A stretch of DNA of 64,000 nucleotides from NORP23 sp050302475 (GTDB lineage Bacteria > Pseudomonadota > Alphaproteobacteria > Rhodobacterales > Rhodobacteraceae). The stretch is taken from NCBI GenBank assembly GCA_050302475.1, contig JBNLBF010000006.1:62001-126000 (forward strand), given 5' to 3'. Shown here piece after piece: positions 9,329-17,601 of the stretch (position 1 is its first letter; every line of letters starts with the position of its first letter). The notes below the pieces were generated by a model. That model saw nothing but the letters and a program-made list of their open reading frames with translations. It was not told the origin of the DNA and did no database searches. Position numbers and translations under genes: made by a program.

Positions 9329-9783
9329 ATCGGGACGTTGGCGCGTTTTTCGTCGCTCAGCAGCACGTTCGATTCCACGTCCCCTACCCCCGGCAAAGTC
9401 ATGATCCGGCGGCGCAGGATTCGTTCGAAATCTGCCAAATCGCGGGCAACAACTTTCAGCCGATAGTCATAGACACCCAGCACATGCTGGACCAGCTGGA
9501 CCTCGGGGATCGCAGCCACGGCGCGCTCGAAATCTTCCAGCGAGACCCGCCCGCGCGTGGCGAGTTTTACGCCGAGATAGACAACAACATCAAATCCCAG
9601 CTTGGTCCGGTCCAACAGGACCGAGCGACCGCGGATAACGCCGGCCTCTTCCAGCCGCTTGATCCGCCGCCATGTCGCCGGCTGGGACAGGCCAACCTTC
9701 GCGCCGACCTCCTTGGCATTCAGGCCGCCATCCTGTTGTAGCACCCTTAAGACCGCACGGTCCGTGTCATCCAGATCAATCAT
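9325..9783 (-). CDS. Lrp/AsnC-family transcriptional regulator (second of a tandem pair)
   Basis: 152 residues: an N-terminal HTH (LNAKEVGAKVGLSQPATWRRIKRLEEAGVI) and a RAM/AsnC C-terminal domain (AIPEVQLVQHVLGVYDYRLKVVARD). Lrp proteins form dimers and octamers and respond to amino acids. Its ATG overlaps the TGA of the upstream Lrp gene (ATGA at 9780-9783), so the two are co-translated. The two proteins are clearly paralogous but diverged, which would permit hetero-oligomers. Confidence 0.93.
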   Translation of the reverse strand: MIDLDDTDRAVLRVLQQDGGLNAKEVGAKVGLSQPATWRRIKRLEEAGVIRGRSVLLDRTKLGFDVVVYLGVKLATRGRVSLEDFERAVAAIPEVQLVQHVLGVYDYRLKVVARDLADFERILRRRIMTLPGVGDVESNVLLSDEKRANVPI

Positions 9784-10238
9784 ATCGGCAGGCTTTCCGT
9801 GTTTTTGACCTCGGACACCAGCATCAGGGCCTCAAGGTCCAGCATGTGCGGCAGGCGCAGGATATGGGCGCGGTAAATATCCTGATAATGTTCAAGGTCC
9901 CGCGCCCTGACATCCATGCGCACATCCACGCGGCCCAGCAGAGTCTGAATGGTTTCGACTTCGGGGATTTTGCGGGCCTCCCGGACGAATTCATCCATCG
10001 CGTTGGGGTTGGTTTTGTCCAGCGTGATCCGCAGGAAGACCAGCACCGAGAAGCCTAGTGCGGTATAATCAATCTCCACCCGACGTCCCTGTATGACCCC
10101 GGCGGCCTCCAGCTTCTCCAGCCGCCGCCAGCACGGGGCTGTGGACATACCCGCCCGGACCGCAAGGTCCGACACGGATTGGCTGGCGTCGTCCTGTAAC
10201 AGGCGGAGAAGTCTGCGGTCTGTGGCGTCTATTTGCAT
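9780..10238 (-). CDS. Lrp/AsnC-family transcriptional regulator (first of a tandem pair)
   Basis: 152 residues with HTH QSVSDLAVRAGMSTAPCWRRLEKLEAAG and a RAM domain (RKIPEVETIQTLLGRVDVRMDVRARD). It is divergent from ilvC across 129 bp of AT-rich DNA, a natural place for Lrp binding. A role in branched-chain amino acid control is plausible from position only; neither ligand nor target is shown by the sequence. Confidence 0.93.
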   Translation of the reverse strand: MQIDATDRRLLRLLQDDASQSVSDLAVRAGMSTAPCWRRLEKLEAAGVIQGRRVEIDYTALGFSVLVFLRITLDKTNPNAMDEFVREARKIPEVETIQTLLGRVDVRMDVRARDLEHYQDIYRAHILRLPHMLDLEALMLVSEVKNTESLPI

Positions 10239-10367
10239 GTATTTTGCTATTTCATAGATTTATACGAATAACAATTCGTTAATCTGCAAATATTCAGCAA
10301 AATTAGAGAAACAATCCAGCGATCCACCTGTATTTTTCGCCCATCACCAATCCAGAGGGAGAAAAAC
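10239..10367. promoter_or_regulatory. Divergent promoter region between the Lrp pair and ilvC
   Basis: This 129-bp spacer is much richer in A and T than its flanks (for example the run around 10240-10315), typical of Lrp-class binding DNA. It must hold the promoters of both ilvC and the two regulators. I see no leader peptide rich in Ile, Val or Leu codons and no attenuator hairpin before ilvC. GAGGGAGAAAAAC just before 10368 supplies the ilvC ribosome site. Confidence 0.5.
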
Positions 10368-11390
10368 ATGCGTGTTTATTATGACCGCGACTGCGACATC
10401 AACCTGATCAAGGACATGAAGGTCGCGATTCTGGGCTACGGCTCTCAAGGCCACGCCCATGCGCTGAACCTGCGCGACAGTGGCGCGAAGAACGTTGTTG
10501 TGGCGCTGCGCGAGGGCTCGCCATCCGCCAAGAAGGCCGAGGCCGAAGGCCTGAAGGTCATGGGCATTGCAGAGGCCGCCGCCTGGTGTGATCTGATCAT
10601 GTTCACCATGCCAGACGAGCTGCAGGCCGAAACTTACAAGAAATACGTCCATGACAATTTGCGCGAAGGCGCGGCAATAGCGTTTGCGCATGGTCTGAAT
10701 GTCCATTTCAACCTGATCGAACCGAAAGCCGGCACTGACGTGATCATGATGGCACCCAAAGGTCCGGGCCACACGGTCCGTGGCGAGTTCGTCAAAGGTG
10801 GCGGCGTTCCCTGCTTGGTCGCCGTTGATCAGGATGCAACCGGCAAAGCGCTGGAAATCGGGCTGTCCTATTGCTCCGCCATTGGTGGCGGGCGTTCGGG
10901 CATCATCGAAACCAACTTCCGTCAGGAATGCGAAACCGACCTGTTCGGCGAGCAGGCCGTTTTGTGCGGTGGCTTGGTCGAGCTGATCCGCATGGGTTTC
11001 GAAACGCTGGTCGAGGCTGGCTACGAGCCCGAGATGGCCTATTTCGAGTGTTTGCACGAAGTGAAGCTGATCGTGGATCTGATCTACGAAGGCGGTATCG
11101 CCAACATGAACTACTCGATCTCCAACACCGCGGAATATGGCGAATATGTCAGCGGCCCGCGCATCCTGCCATACGAAGAAACCAAAGCCCGGATGAAATC
11201 GGTACTGGAAGACATCCAGACCGGCAAGTTCGTGCGTGACTTCATGCAGGAAAATCAAGTTGGCCAGCCGTTCTTCAAGGCAACGCGCCGGATCAATGAC
11301 GAGCACCAGATTGAACAGGTTGGCGAGAAACTGCGCGCCATGATGCCGTGGATTTCCGCTGGCAAACTGGTCGATCAGGAAAAGAACTAA
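10368..11390 (+). CDS. ilvC: Ketol-acid reductoisomerase (class I)
   Basis: IlvC isomerises and reduces acetolactate or acetohydroxybutyrate with NADPH and Mg2+ in isoleucine/valine synthesis. The 340-residue class I enzyme has the Rossmann motif VAILGYGSQGHAHALNLRDSG near residue 19, MAPKGPGHTVRGEF, and metal-ligand acidic residues in ETDLFGEQAVLCGG and CLHEVKLIVDLIYEGG. The start follows a strong AGAGGGAGAAAA ribosome site. It is transcribed alone and is followed by a terminator-like hairpin. Confidence 0.97.
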   Translation: MRVYYDRDCDINLIKDMKVAILGYGSQGHAHALNLRDSGAKNVVVALREGSPSAKKAEAEGLKVMGIAEAAAWCDLIMFTMPDELQAETYKKYVHDNLREGAAIAFAHGLNVHFNLIEPKAGTDVIMMAPKGPGHTVRGEFVKGGGVPCLVAVDQDATGKALEIGLSYCSAIGGGRSGIIETNFRQECETDLFGEQAVLCGGLVELIRMGFETLVEAGYEPEMAYFECLHEVKLIVDLIYEGGIANMNYSISNTAEYGEYVSGPRILPYEETKARMKSVLEDIQTGKFVRDFMQENQVGQPFFKATRRINDEHQIEQVGEKLRAMMPWISAGKLVDQEKN

Positions 11391-11410
11391 ATCGCACCAT
11401 GTTGCTTTGT

Positions 11411-11446
11411 GTTGCTCCCGCGCTAATGTGTGGGAGCAAACTTTTA
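11411..11446 (+). terminator. Probable Rho-independent terminator after ilvC
   Basis: TTGCTCCC (11412-11419) pairs with GGGAGCAA (11432-11439), and a few inner pairs extend the stem. ACTTTT follows. The T-run is short, so termination may be partial. Confidence 0.6.
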
Positions 11447-11463
11447 TCTAGAGGATTTATTGA

Positions 11464-11904
11464 ATGCGTATTGCGTTACTTGGAATGATTTTGGCCATGT
11501 TCAGCGGTTTCTCAGCAGCTGCAGAAGATTACACCTGCAAGATCGAACGTTATGGCTCGCCGGTAAATTTTGCGGGAAGCTTTCAACGACAACGAGAACT
11601 GATGGCAAGTTGGATGCCCGCAGAAACTTTCTATCTATATCGGCGTGGAGGGCCGAGCATCCTGCATCATAGCGGAGGAGAAAACGGCCAGACCCCAGCC
11701 AGTGATGAAACCGTTAACGGACAGACAATCGGGCTCGTATTTATTGACCACCCGGTCTCCTCGGCAAATACATCGGATGCCCGAAGAATTACAATGACCC
11801 TGAACACCGGTGACAATAGCTTTACACTTCGTCTGGCACTTACGACCGGCGGAAACTACAAACAAGCTGGCGGAACGGCTTGGGGGCATTGCACCCTGCG
11901 ATAG
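11464..11904 (+). CDS. Small secreted/periplasmic protein of unknown function
   Basis: 146 residues beginning with a Sec signal peptide (MRIALLGMILAMFSGFSAAA, predicted cleavage before EDYTC). The mature part has two cysteines, one next to the N terminus (YTCKIERYG) and one three residues from the end (GHCTLR), which could form a disulfide tying the ends together. The middle is rich in short polar beta-like segments. I do not recognise the family. A weak AGAGGA site precedes the ATG. Confidence 0.75.
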   Translation: MRIALLGMILAMFSGFSAAAEDYTCKIERYGSPVNFAGSFQRQRELMASWMPAETFYLYRRGGPSILHHSGGENGQTPASDETVNGQTIGLVFIDHPVSSANTSDARRITMTLNTGDNSFTLRLALTTGGNYKQAGGTAWGHCTLR

Positions 11905-11948
11905 CCCCGAAGGCATCGCCTGTCGGCTAGCACCCCGGGGCTGAGATT

Positions 11949-12395
11949 TCAAAAACAGGAACCAAAGCACTCGTTGAACACAAAGACCCAGCCGGAATCG
12001 TAGCCTTTGCGCATTGTTTCGGCTTGTTCACCCAGTCGTTCCCATTCGCTGTGAACCAACGTCACGGTCGTTCCCGATTCCGTCGGATCGAAACTGACCG
12101 ATACCTCCGTTGCCTTATCCGGGTCACCACCGGGATGCCAGGTCATGGCGATCGACTCGTCTTTGCTGAACGCGATGACCTTTCCCCACGGCACTTTCTT
12201 ATCGTCGGGAGTAATTTCATATACCGCGCCGCCGAGTTCCGGTTCGATAACAACCGACTTTGCTTTTGCGCCATCCATCGCGGATACCGCATGTTTATCA
12301 AGCGGCCACCAGCTGCTGGTTTGGTTTACGAACACATCAAACGCGCGGTCTGGCGTGCAGTTGACGGTAATTTTTTTGACAATAGGTCTAACCAT
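11949..12395 (-). CDS. SRPBCC-domain protein (AHSA1-like)
   Basis: The start at ATG 12395 overlaps the ArsR stop by 8 bp, implying translational coupling. The 148-residue product has the START-like fold pattern: ITVNCTPDRAFDVFVNQTSSWWPLDKH at the N terminus, GGAVYEIT and VPWGKVIAFSKDESIAMTWHPG in the sheet, and a C-terminal helix (SEWERLGEQAETMRKGYDSGW). AHSA1/SRPBCC partners of ArsR regulators bind hydrophobic small molecules. The ligand is unknown. Confidence 0.88.
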   Translation of the reverse strand: MVRPIVKKITVNCTPDRAFDVFVNQTSSWWPLDKHAVSAMDGAKAKSVVIEPELGGAVYEITPDDKKVPWGKVIAFSKDESIAMTWHPGGDPDKATEVSVSFDPTESGTTVTLVHSEWERLGEQAETMRKGYDSGWVFVFNECFGSCF

Positions 12396-12702
12396 TATTG
12401 CCCCCCTGATTTTCAATTTCGTTGCTGAATGCCTCGAGCACGTCATCCCAATATTGCTCGAGATAGGCACGAAGCGCCTCCAGACCCTTTCGGTTTCGCC
12501 GATAAAGATTTCGATTTCCCGCCGTCTGAAACGACGCAAGTTCAGCCTCGGTCAATATTTTCAGGTGCTGAGAAATTGCGGGTCTGCTGACGGAAAACTT
12601 GTCGGCAATGTCGGCGACAGATTGCGGTTCAGCCGACAAGGATTCGAAAATCTTCCGCCGGGTTGGGTCTGCAAGTGCGATAAGTGTATCTTCGTAAGTC
12701 AT
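12388..12702 (-). CDS. ArsR-family winged-helix repressor
   Basis: 104 residues: ALADPTRRKIFESLSAEPQSV and the recognition helix FSVSRPAISQHLKILTEAELA are diagnostic. There are no cysteine clusters for metal sensing, as in the non-metal subgroup that is paired with SRPBCC proteins. No ribosome site is visible before the ATG; instead the start codon lies inside a repeat of CGTAAGTCAT, suggesting a leaderless or very short leader transcript and tight autorepression. Confidence 0.9.
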   Translation of the reverse strand: MTYEDTLIALADPTRRKIFESLSAEPQSVADIADKFSVSRPAISQHLKILTEAELASFQTAGNRNLYRRNRKGLEALRAYLEQYWDDVLEAFSNEIENQGGNNG

Positions 12703-12730
12703 TACTTACCGTAAGTCATGGCTTACTTAA
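12693..12730. promoter_or_regulatory. Repeat-rich operator of the ArsR/SRPBCC operon
   Basis: CGTAAGTCAT occurs twice (12693-12702 and 12710-12719), and CTTAC copies face it at 12705-12709 and 12722-12726. This makes palindromes such as ACTTAC-C-GTAAGT (12704-12716) and GTAAG-N6-CTTAC. The array covers the ArsR start codon and the DNA just upstream, the expected site for an autoregulatory ArsR dimer. Confidence 0.65.
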
Positions 12731-12758
12731 AAGTCAACAGGCCCGTTGGTCCGCCCTG

Positions 12759-13280
12759 TCAGAACCCTTTGAAAACACCGATCGTGGAAAGGTAATACAG
12801 CATTGCAACAATCGCCGTCAGGAAAATCGCCGCGACGCCAATCAGCTGATTCCACAAACGTCGCCAGCGGAGCTTGCGCCGCAGCACTTCCCCCTCCCAG
12901 CCATTGGCGCGGATTTTGTAGGCCAGACGGACCGAGAAGGCCGCAACCAATACAAGCGGGGCCAACAGCATGAATATGGCGATGGAAAACTCCGACCCGA
13001 GACCGAATCCCGCCGTCGCAAGCGCCGCAAGAACGAAGCCGATGAAACCCGAGAAGTAATACCCGCCCACATCGAAATAATAGATCAGCCGCGAGACGTT
13101 GATCTGGATGAGCATCTCGCATTGCTCGGCAAATTCACCGCCTTTGCGGTCCGCCCGAATGATTGCATCAAATGGCACCCCAAGGGTCCAATGTGATGTC
13201 ATCGACCATGCAACCGTCAGGGTGATCCAGTACCACAGACTCCACAGGCTTTTGGTATCTAAAAAATCTAACGGATTCAC
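12759..13280 (-). CDS. Four-span inner membrane protein, often annotated 'component of SufBCD complex'
   Basis: 173 residues with hydrophobic spans at about 14-36, 72-92, 96-118 and 146-166. It resembles a protein common in Rhodobacterales that databases label as a component of the SufBCD complex (recalled, not checked). The sequence itself shows no Fe-S ligand motif and no suf gene is near, so I treat that label as unproven. It is divergent from hemB. Confidence 0.7.
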   Translation of the reverse strand: MNPLDFLDTKSLWSLWYWITLTVAWSMTSHWTLGVPFDAIIRADRKGGEFAEQCEMLIQINVSRLIYYFDVGGYYFSGFIGFVLAALATAGFGLGSEFSIAIFMLLAPLVLVAAFSVRLAYKIRANGWEGEVLRRKLRWRRLWNQLIGVAAIFLTAIVAMLYYLSTIGVFKGF

Positions 13281-13392
13281 CGCGCCCTCCGAATTCGGGG
13301 CAATCTAGCGGGCGGTTTCGGAAATGCAAATACACAATCCACTTGAGGCAAAACCCAATTCCGTGGCATCTCGTGTGGGAAACGAGGTAAAT

Positions 13393-14388
13393 ATGATCAC
13401 ACCCCCCTTTCCCGCCGCCCGATCCCGTCGCCTGCGCCGTACTCCCTGGATACGCGAACTGGTTCAGGAAACGCAGTTGTCGGTGTCCGACCTGATCTGG
13501 CCGATCTTCGTGCGCGAGGGCGAAGGGGTTGAAGAACCTGTTGCCTCGCTGCCCGGTGTGAACCGGTTGAGCATTGATAACGCAGTCAAGGCCTCCGAAC
13601 GGGCGGCTGTCCTGGGGATTCCGGTGATCGCGCTGTTTCCCTACACGGACGATAGTCTCAAGACCCCCGACGGGGCTGAGGCGTGGAATCCCGATAACCT
13701 CGTGAACCGGGCGACGCGGGCGATCAAAGCTGCAGTGCCGGATATCGGGATTATGCTGGATGTTGCACTGGACCCGTATAATTCCGCCGGGCATGACGGC
13801 ATTGTGCGCGATGGTGTGATCCTGAATGACGAAACCTTGCTGGCGCTGGAAAAACAGGCGCTTGGCCATGCCGAGGCTGGTGCAGATATTCTGGGACCGT
13901 CCGACATGATGGACGGGCGGATTGGCGTGATCCGCAGGGCGTTGGAAAGCAATGATTTCCCCGATGTTGCGATCATGTCCTACAGCGCCAAATATGCCAG
14001 TGCCTTTTACGGCCCGTTCCGCGATGCGGTTGGCGCAAGCGGTGCGCTGAAAGGCGACAAGAAAACCTATCAGATGGATTACCACAATTCGGATGAGGCG
14101 ATCCGCGACACGGCAAAGGACATTGCCGAGGGTGCCGACATGGTGATGGTGAAACCCGGGATGCCCTATCTGGACATTTGCCGCCGGGTAAAATCGGAAC
14201 TGGCGGTGCCGACCTTTGCCTATCAGGTGAGTGGCGAGTATGCGATGATCTCTGCCGCCGGGCAGAATGGCTGGATTGATCGTGAGAAAGCGATGATCGA
14301 AAGTCTGGTCGCGTTCAAACGCGCGGGCTGCGACGGTGTGCTGAGCTATTTCGCGCTGGAAGTCGCCGAAATGCTGAACAAGGGCTAG
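13393..14388 (+). CDS. hemB: Delta-aminolevulinic acid dehydratase (porphobilinogen synthase)
   Basis: HemB condenses two 5-aminolevulinates to porphobilinogen for heme, bacteriochlorophyll and cobalamin synthesis. The ATG at 13393 gives 331 residues and follows CGAGGT; upstream in-frame starts lack homology. Schiff-base lysines lie in YSAKYASAFYGPFRDA and VMVKPGMPYLD. The metal loop reads LDVALDPYNSAGHDG, so the three cysteines of Zn-type enzymes are absent, as in the Mg-responsive or metal-independent alphaproteobacterial/pseudomonad form. The last 4 bp overlap the convergent glycosyltransferase. Confidence 0.96.
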   Translation: MITPPFPAARSRRLRRTPWIRELVQETQLSVSDLIWPIFVREGEGVEEPVASLPGVNRLSIDNAVKASERAAVLGIPVIALFPYTDDSLKTPDGAEAWNPDNLVNRATRAIKAAVPDIGIMLDVALDPYNSAGHDGIVRDGVILNDETLLALEKQALGHAEAGADILGPSDMMDGRIGVIRRALESNDFPDVAIMSYSAKYASAFYGPFRDAVGASGALKGDKKTYQMDYHNSDEAIRDTAKDIAEGADMVMVKPGMPYLDICRRVKSELAVPTFAYQVSGEYAMISAAGQNGWIDREKAMIESLVAFKRAGCDGVLSYFALEVAEMLNKG

Positions 14389-15419
14389 CGCAGAGTGTCA
14401 TAGACAGAGAAAATTCCGTCAACCTCGCCCGTGATGGCATGATTATCCAGAATATGGTGTCGCCCCGCCTGCCCCATGCGGGCCAGTCGGTCCGGATCTG
14501 ACACCATATCGCGCAACTTTGCCGTCAGGTCCTCCGCATCCCCGGTTTCAAACCGTGCGCCGACTTCAGGCGTCACCAGCTCCGGCCAATATCCTGCGCC
14601 TGATGTCAGAACCGCTGCGCCGGACGCCATCGCCTCCAACGGAGTCAGTCCGAACCCTTCGGTTCGCGAAGCGGCGATGACCAGATCACAGGCCTGATAG
14701 AGCTGACGGACACGCTGCGCATCAGCATGCCCCCAGAATTGGACCTGATCCGCAACTCCGGCTTGATCAAGCTGGTCTTGCAGGTCTTTTAGATAGTCTG
14801 CTTCGGACTCCTTGGCCTCGCCAGTGATGACGACCGTGACATCAGGATGTTCCGGCAACAGCTTGCACAGGGCGGCAATCAACAGGTCCGTGCCTTTGGA
14901 AGCCCTGATCCGCCCGAAATTTCCGATCACCAGTCCCGAAAGCCCCAGCGCCGCTTTCGCCGCAGCTTTGTCGGCAGGTTGATAGAGTTCCACATCAACC
15001 CCGTGCGGCACCACCGCGCTGTGCCAATCCAGAAATCCGGCGGCCCGCTCGGAGGTCGCGATGATCGCATCCATCCTGTTCATAATGAACCGCAATACCC
15101 GCCCGTGCCGTTTGGGGGCGGCAGAGGTAAACACCAGCTTCCAGCGCTGAAACAGCACATATTTCAGAAACAGGCCCAGCAACATCTCCACATCCCGGCG
15201 CGCGTGCCAGATGCGATAATTGCCATTGACCGGTCGTGACCATCCATGGCGCAGGATAGTGCGAAACGGCACCGTTCCGGGCAGCCCCAGCCCTCCCGTA
15301 TCCAGAACCGCGATGTCTTCGCGAGTTTGCTGAAACGGTACAAGCACCTGCACGGTCGCCGACACGCCGGTAAACCGGCGGTGGAGGTTGGTCACAAGAA
15401 TGTCTGGCAATTTGGTCAT
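14385..15419 (-). CDS. Family 1/4 glycosyltransferase, LpcC-like (probable LPS core mannosyltransferase)
   Basis: The start at ATG 15419 gives 344 residues. The N terminus NLHRRFTGVSATVQVLVP resembles the RR-(L/F)-SGV opening of rhizobial LpcC, which adds mannose to Kdo in the LPS core. The C-terminal GT-B domain has GNFGRIRASKGTDLLI, VQFWGHADA and the donor-binding EGFGLTPLEAMASG (E-x7-E). No signal peptide: a cytoplasmic or membrane-peripheral enzyme. The substrate is an inference from similarity. Confidence 0.78.
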   Translation of the reverse strand: MTKLPDILVTNLHRRFTGVSATVQVLVPFQQTREDIAVLDTGGLGLPGTVPFRTILRHGWSRPVNGNYRIWHARRDVEMLLGLFLKYVLFQRWKLVFTSAAPKRHGRVLRFIMNRMDAIIATSERAAGFLDWHSAVVPHGVDVELYQPADKAAAKAALGLSGLVIGNFGRIRASKGTDLLIAALCKLLPEHPDVTVVITGEAKESEADYLKDLQDQLDQAGVADQVQFWGHADAQRVRQLYQACDLVIAASRTEGFGLTPLEAMASGAAVLTSGAGYWPELVTPEVGARFETGDAEDLTAKLRDMVSDPDRLARMGQAGRHHILDNHAITGEVDGIFSVYDTLR

Positions 15420-15578
15420 CACGCGCCCGGTTTTCCCTGTGCTTAGCAAACCCGCCTCGGCGGGGATAGGCACAATATCGCGCGGGACGAACATGTGACT
15501 GGCACAACAGGTCGTGGCATGGTAAGGTTTTCCTATCCGGCAACAAGACCGGCAGAGCAGATTTTACAGGAGTTTCCC

Positions 15579-16133
15579 ATGACCGGCTGGACCCGTCGCG
15601 GTTTCGTTCTTGCAGGGGGCGCAAGTGGACTTGCCGCCTGTTCCAATTCCACCATCAATCAGACTTCGTCCGAGCTCAACCAGCGGGTTGATACGGCAAA
15701 GGCGGAAATGTTCAGCACCGTCCCCGGCGCACGTCAGCTGTTCGATCAGGCTGCGGGTGTGTTGATTGTTCCGGATGTCACGCAAGCCGGGCTGTTTGTC
15801 GGAGGATCCTATGGCGAAGGTGCGCTGTTGATTGGCGAGGCCAAGGTCGCCTACTTCACCTATGCGGCAGCCTCGATCGGGCCGCAGATCGGCGCATCGG
15901 TCTATAATCACGCGCTGTTCTTCATGACGCAGGAAACGCTGACCAAATTCCGCTATTCCGATGGCTGGCAGCTGGGCGTGGATGCCGAGTTCACCACCCC
16001 CGAGGAGGCTGGGTCTCTAGGCGTTTCGACCAGCACGATCAACCTGCCGGTTTACGCACTGGTCTATGGCCAGCAGGGTCTGATCGTCGGTGCGACGCTG
16101 GAAGGCGGCAAATATTCGCGGGTGACCCGTTAA
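15579..16133 (+). CDS. SYLF/YSC84-domain lipoprotein
   Basis: ATG 15579 follows ACAGGAG at good distance. The 184-residue product starts MTGWTRRGFVLAGGASGLAAC, with a twin-arginine-like RRGF and a lipobox (GLAAC), so it is probably lipidated at Cys21. The rest is a SYLF (Ysc84) domain: AKGVLIVPDVTQAG-like AGVLIVPDVTQAGLFVGGSYGEGALL, ending in YGQQGLIVGATLEGGKYSR. SYLF domains bind lipids; the bacterial role is unclear. It overlaps convergent lpd by 4 bp. Confidence 0.85.
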   Translation: MTGWTRRGFVLAGGASGLAACSNSTINQTSSELNQRVDTAKAEMFSTVPGARQLFDQAAGVLIVPDVTQAGLFVGGSYGEGALLIGEAKVAYFTYAAASIGPQIGASVYNHALFFMTQETLTKFRYSDGWQLGVDAEFTTPEEAGSLGVSTSTINLPVYALVYGQQGLIVGATLEGGKYSRVTR

Positions 16134-17518
16134 AGGTGGATCATCCGGTCATAGGCATCCAGCACGCTTTCATGCATCATTTCTGACAAGGTCGGGTGCG
16201 GGAAGACGGTTTCGATCAATTCGGCCTCCGTCGTTTCCAGCGTCCGGCCAATCACGTAGCCCTGGATCAGTTCTGTGACCTCGGGGCCAACCATGTGGGC
16301 GCCCAAAAGCTCGCCGGTTTTGGCATCGAAGATGGTTTTGATCAGGCCTTCCGGCTCGCCCAGCGCAATCGCTTTGCCGTTGCCGATATTGCTGAAACGG
16401 CCAACTTTGATTTCGTAGCCCAGCTCTTTCGCCTTGGCCTCCGTATAGCCGACCGAGGCCACCTGCGGATGGCAATAGGTGCAGCCCGCGATACTTTCCG
16501 GGCGGAAAGGGTGAACCTTTTTGCCGGCAACCATTTCGGCCACCATGATACCTTCGTGAGAGGCTTTATGCGCCAGCCACGGCGCCCCGGCGATGTCACC
16601 AATGGCATAAATCCCGTCGACCCCGGTCCGGCTGTATTCATCCACCACGACATGGGTCCGGTCGAGTTTCACACCTAGCTCTTCAAGGCCAAGATTTTCG
16701 ACATTGCCGACAATCCCCACGGCAGAGATAACAGTGTCAAACTCCTGTTTTTCGACCTTGCCGCCGGTTTCGATATGGGCGGTCACCTTGCCTTTGGCGC
16801 GGTCCAGCTGCTTGACCATGGATTTCTCCATGATCTTGATCCCCTGCTTTTCGAACTGCTTCTTCGCGAATTTGGAGATTTCCTCGTCTTCGACCGGCAA
16901 CACGCGGTCCATGACCTCAACCACCGTGGTGTCGGCGCCCAATGTGTTGAAGAAACTTGCGAATTCGATCCCGATGGCGCCTGAGCCGATCACCAGCAGT
17001 TTTTTCGGCATGCGCGGCGGGTTGAGCGCGTGTTTATATGTCCAGACCAGATCGCCATCGGCCTCCAGCCCTGGAAGTTCGCGGGCGCGTGCACCGGTGG
17101 CGACGATGATGTTTTTTGCCTCCAGCGTTTCGGTGCCCTTCTCGGTCTTGACCGAGACCTTACCCTTCGCCGCAATCTTGGCTTCGCCCATCACCACCTC
17201 GATCTTGTTTTTCTTCATCAGGAATCCAACACCGCTTGCCAACTGGTTCGCCACCTTGCGGGACCGTTTGACAACAGCATCCAGATCGTAATCGAACTTG
17301 TCCGCCGACAGGCCGAATTCTTTCGCCCGCTCCATCAGGTGATACACCTCGGCCGAGCGCAGCAGCGCCTTGGTCGGGATACAGCCCCAGTTAAGGCAAA
17401 TTCCGCCCAGATGCTCGCGTTCCACCACAACGGTTTTTAACCCAAGTTGCGCAGCCCGAATGGCGGCAACATAGCCCCCGGGACCAGCGCCGATTACGAT
17501 CAGATCATAGGAAGCCAT
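16130..17518 (-). CDS. lpdA: Dihydrolipoyl dehydrogenase (E3)
   Basis: 462 residues, FAD/NAD oxidoreductase of 2-oxo acid dehydrogenase or glycine cleavage complexes. It has VIGAGPGGYVAAIRAAQLG (FAD), the redox disulfide Cys41/Cys46 in GGICLNWGCIPTK, GSGAIGIEFASFF (NAD) and the C-terminal dimer-interface HPTLSEMMHESVLDA with the catalytic His-Glu pair. AGGAG lies 6 bases before the ATG. No E1/E2 gene is in view, so the complex it serves cannot be told. Confidence 0.96.
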   Translation of the reverse strand: MASYDLIVIGAGPGGYVAAIRAAQLGLKTVVVEREHLGGICLNWGCIPTKALLRSAEVYHLMERAKEFGLSADKFDYDLDAVVKRSRKVANQLASGVGFLMKKNKIEVVMGEAKIAAKGKVSVKTEKGTETLEAKNIIVATGARARELPGLEADGDLVWTYKHALNPPRMPKKLLVIGSGAIGIEFASFFNTLGADTTVVEVMDRVLPVEDEEISKFAKKQFEKQGIKIMEKSMVKQLDRAKGKVTAHIETGGKVEKQEFDTVISAVGIVGNVENLGLEELGVKLDRTHVVVDEYSRTGVDGIYAIGDIAGAPWLAHKASHEGIMVAEMVAGKKVHPFRPESIAGCTYCHPQVASVGYTEAKAKELGYEIKVGRFSNIGNGKAIALGEPEGLIKTIFDAKTGELLGAHMVGPEVTELIQGYVIGRTLETTEAELIETVFPHPTLSEMMHESVLDAYDRMIHL

Positions 17519-17601
17519 TGGGTTCTCCTGATTTTAGTTTAGCCCTAAACCTTAATCAGGATACCGGAAATTTTCAGAAGGTGCCAGAGGGGTTCTTGCG
17601 A

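Noticed and set aside
10344..11306. A 320-codon open frame on the minus strand
   Set aside because: Antisense to ilvC across its length; no motif and no promoter context.
11890..11945. AGCCCCG...CGGGGCT inverted repeat between convergent genes, considered as a terminator
   Set aside because: The loop is over 20 bases and no T-run follows in either direction.
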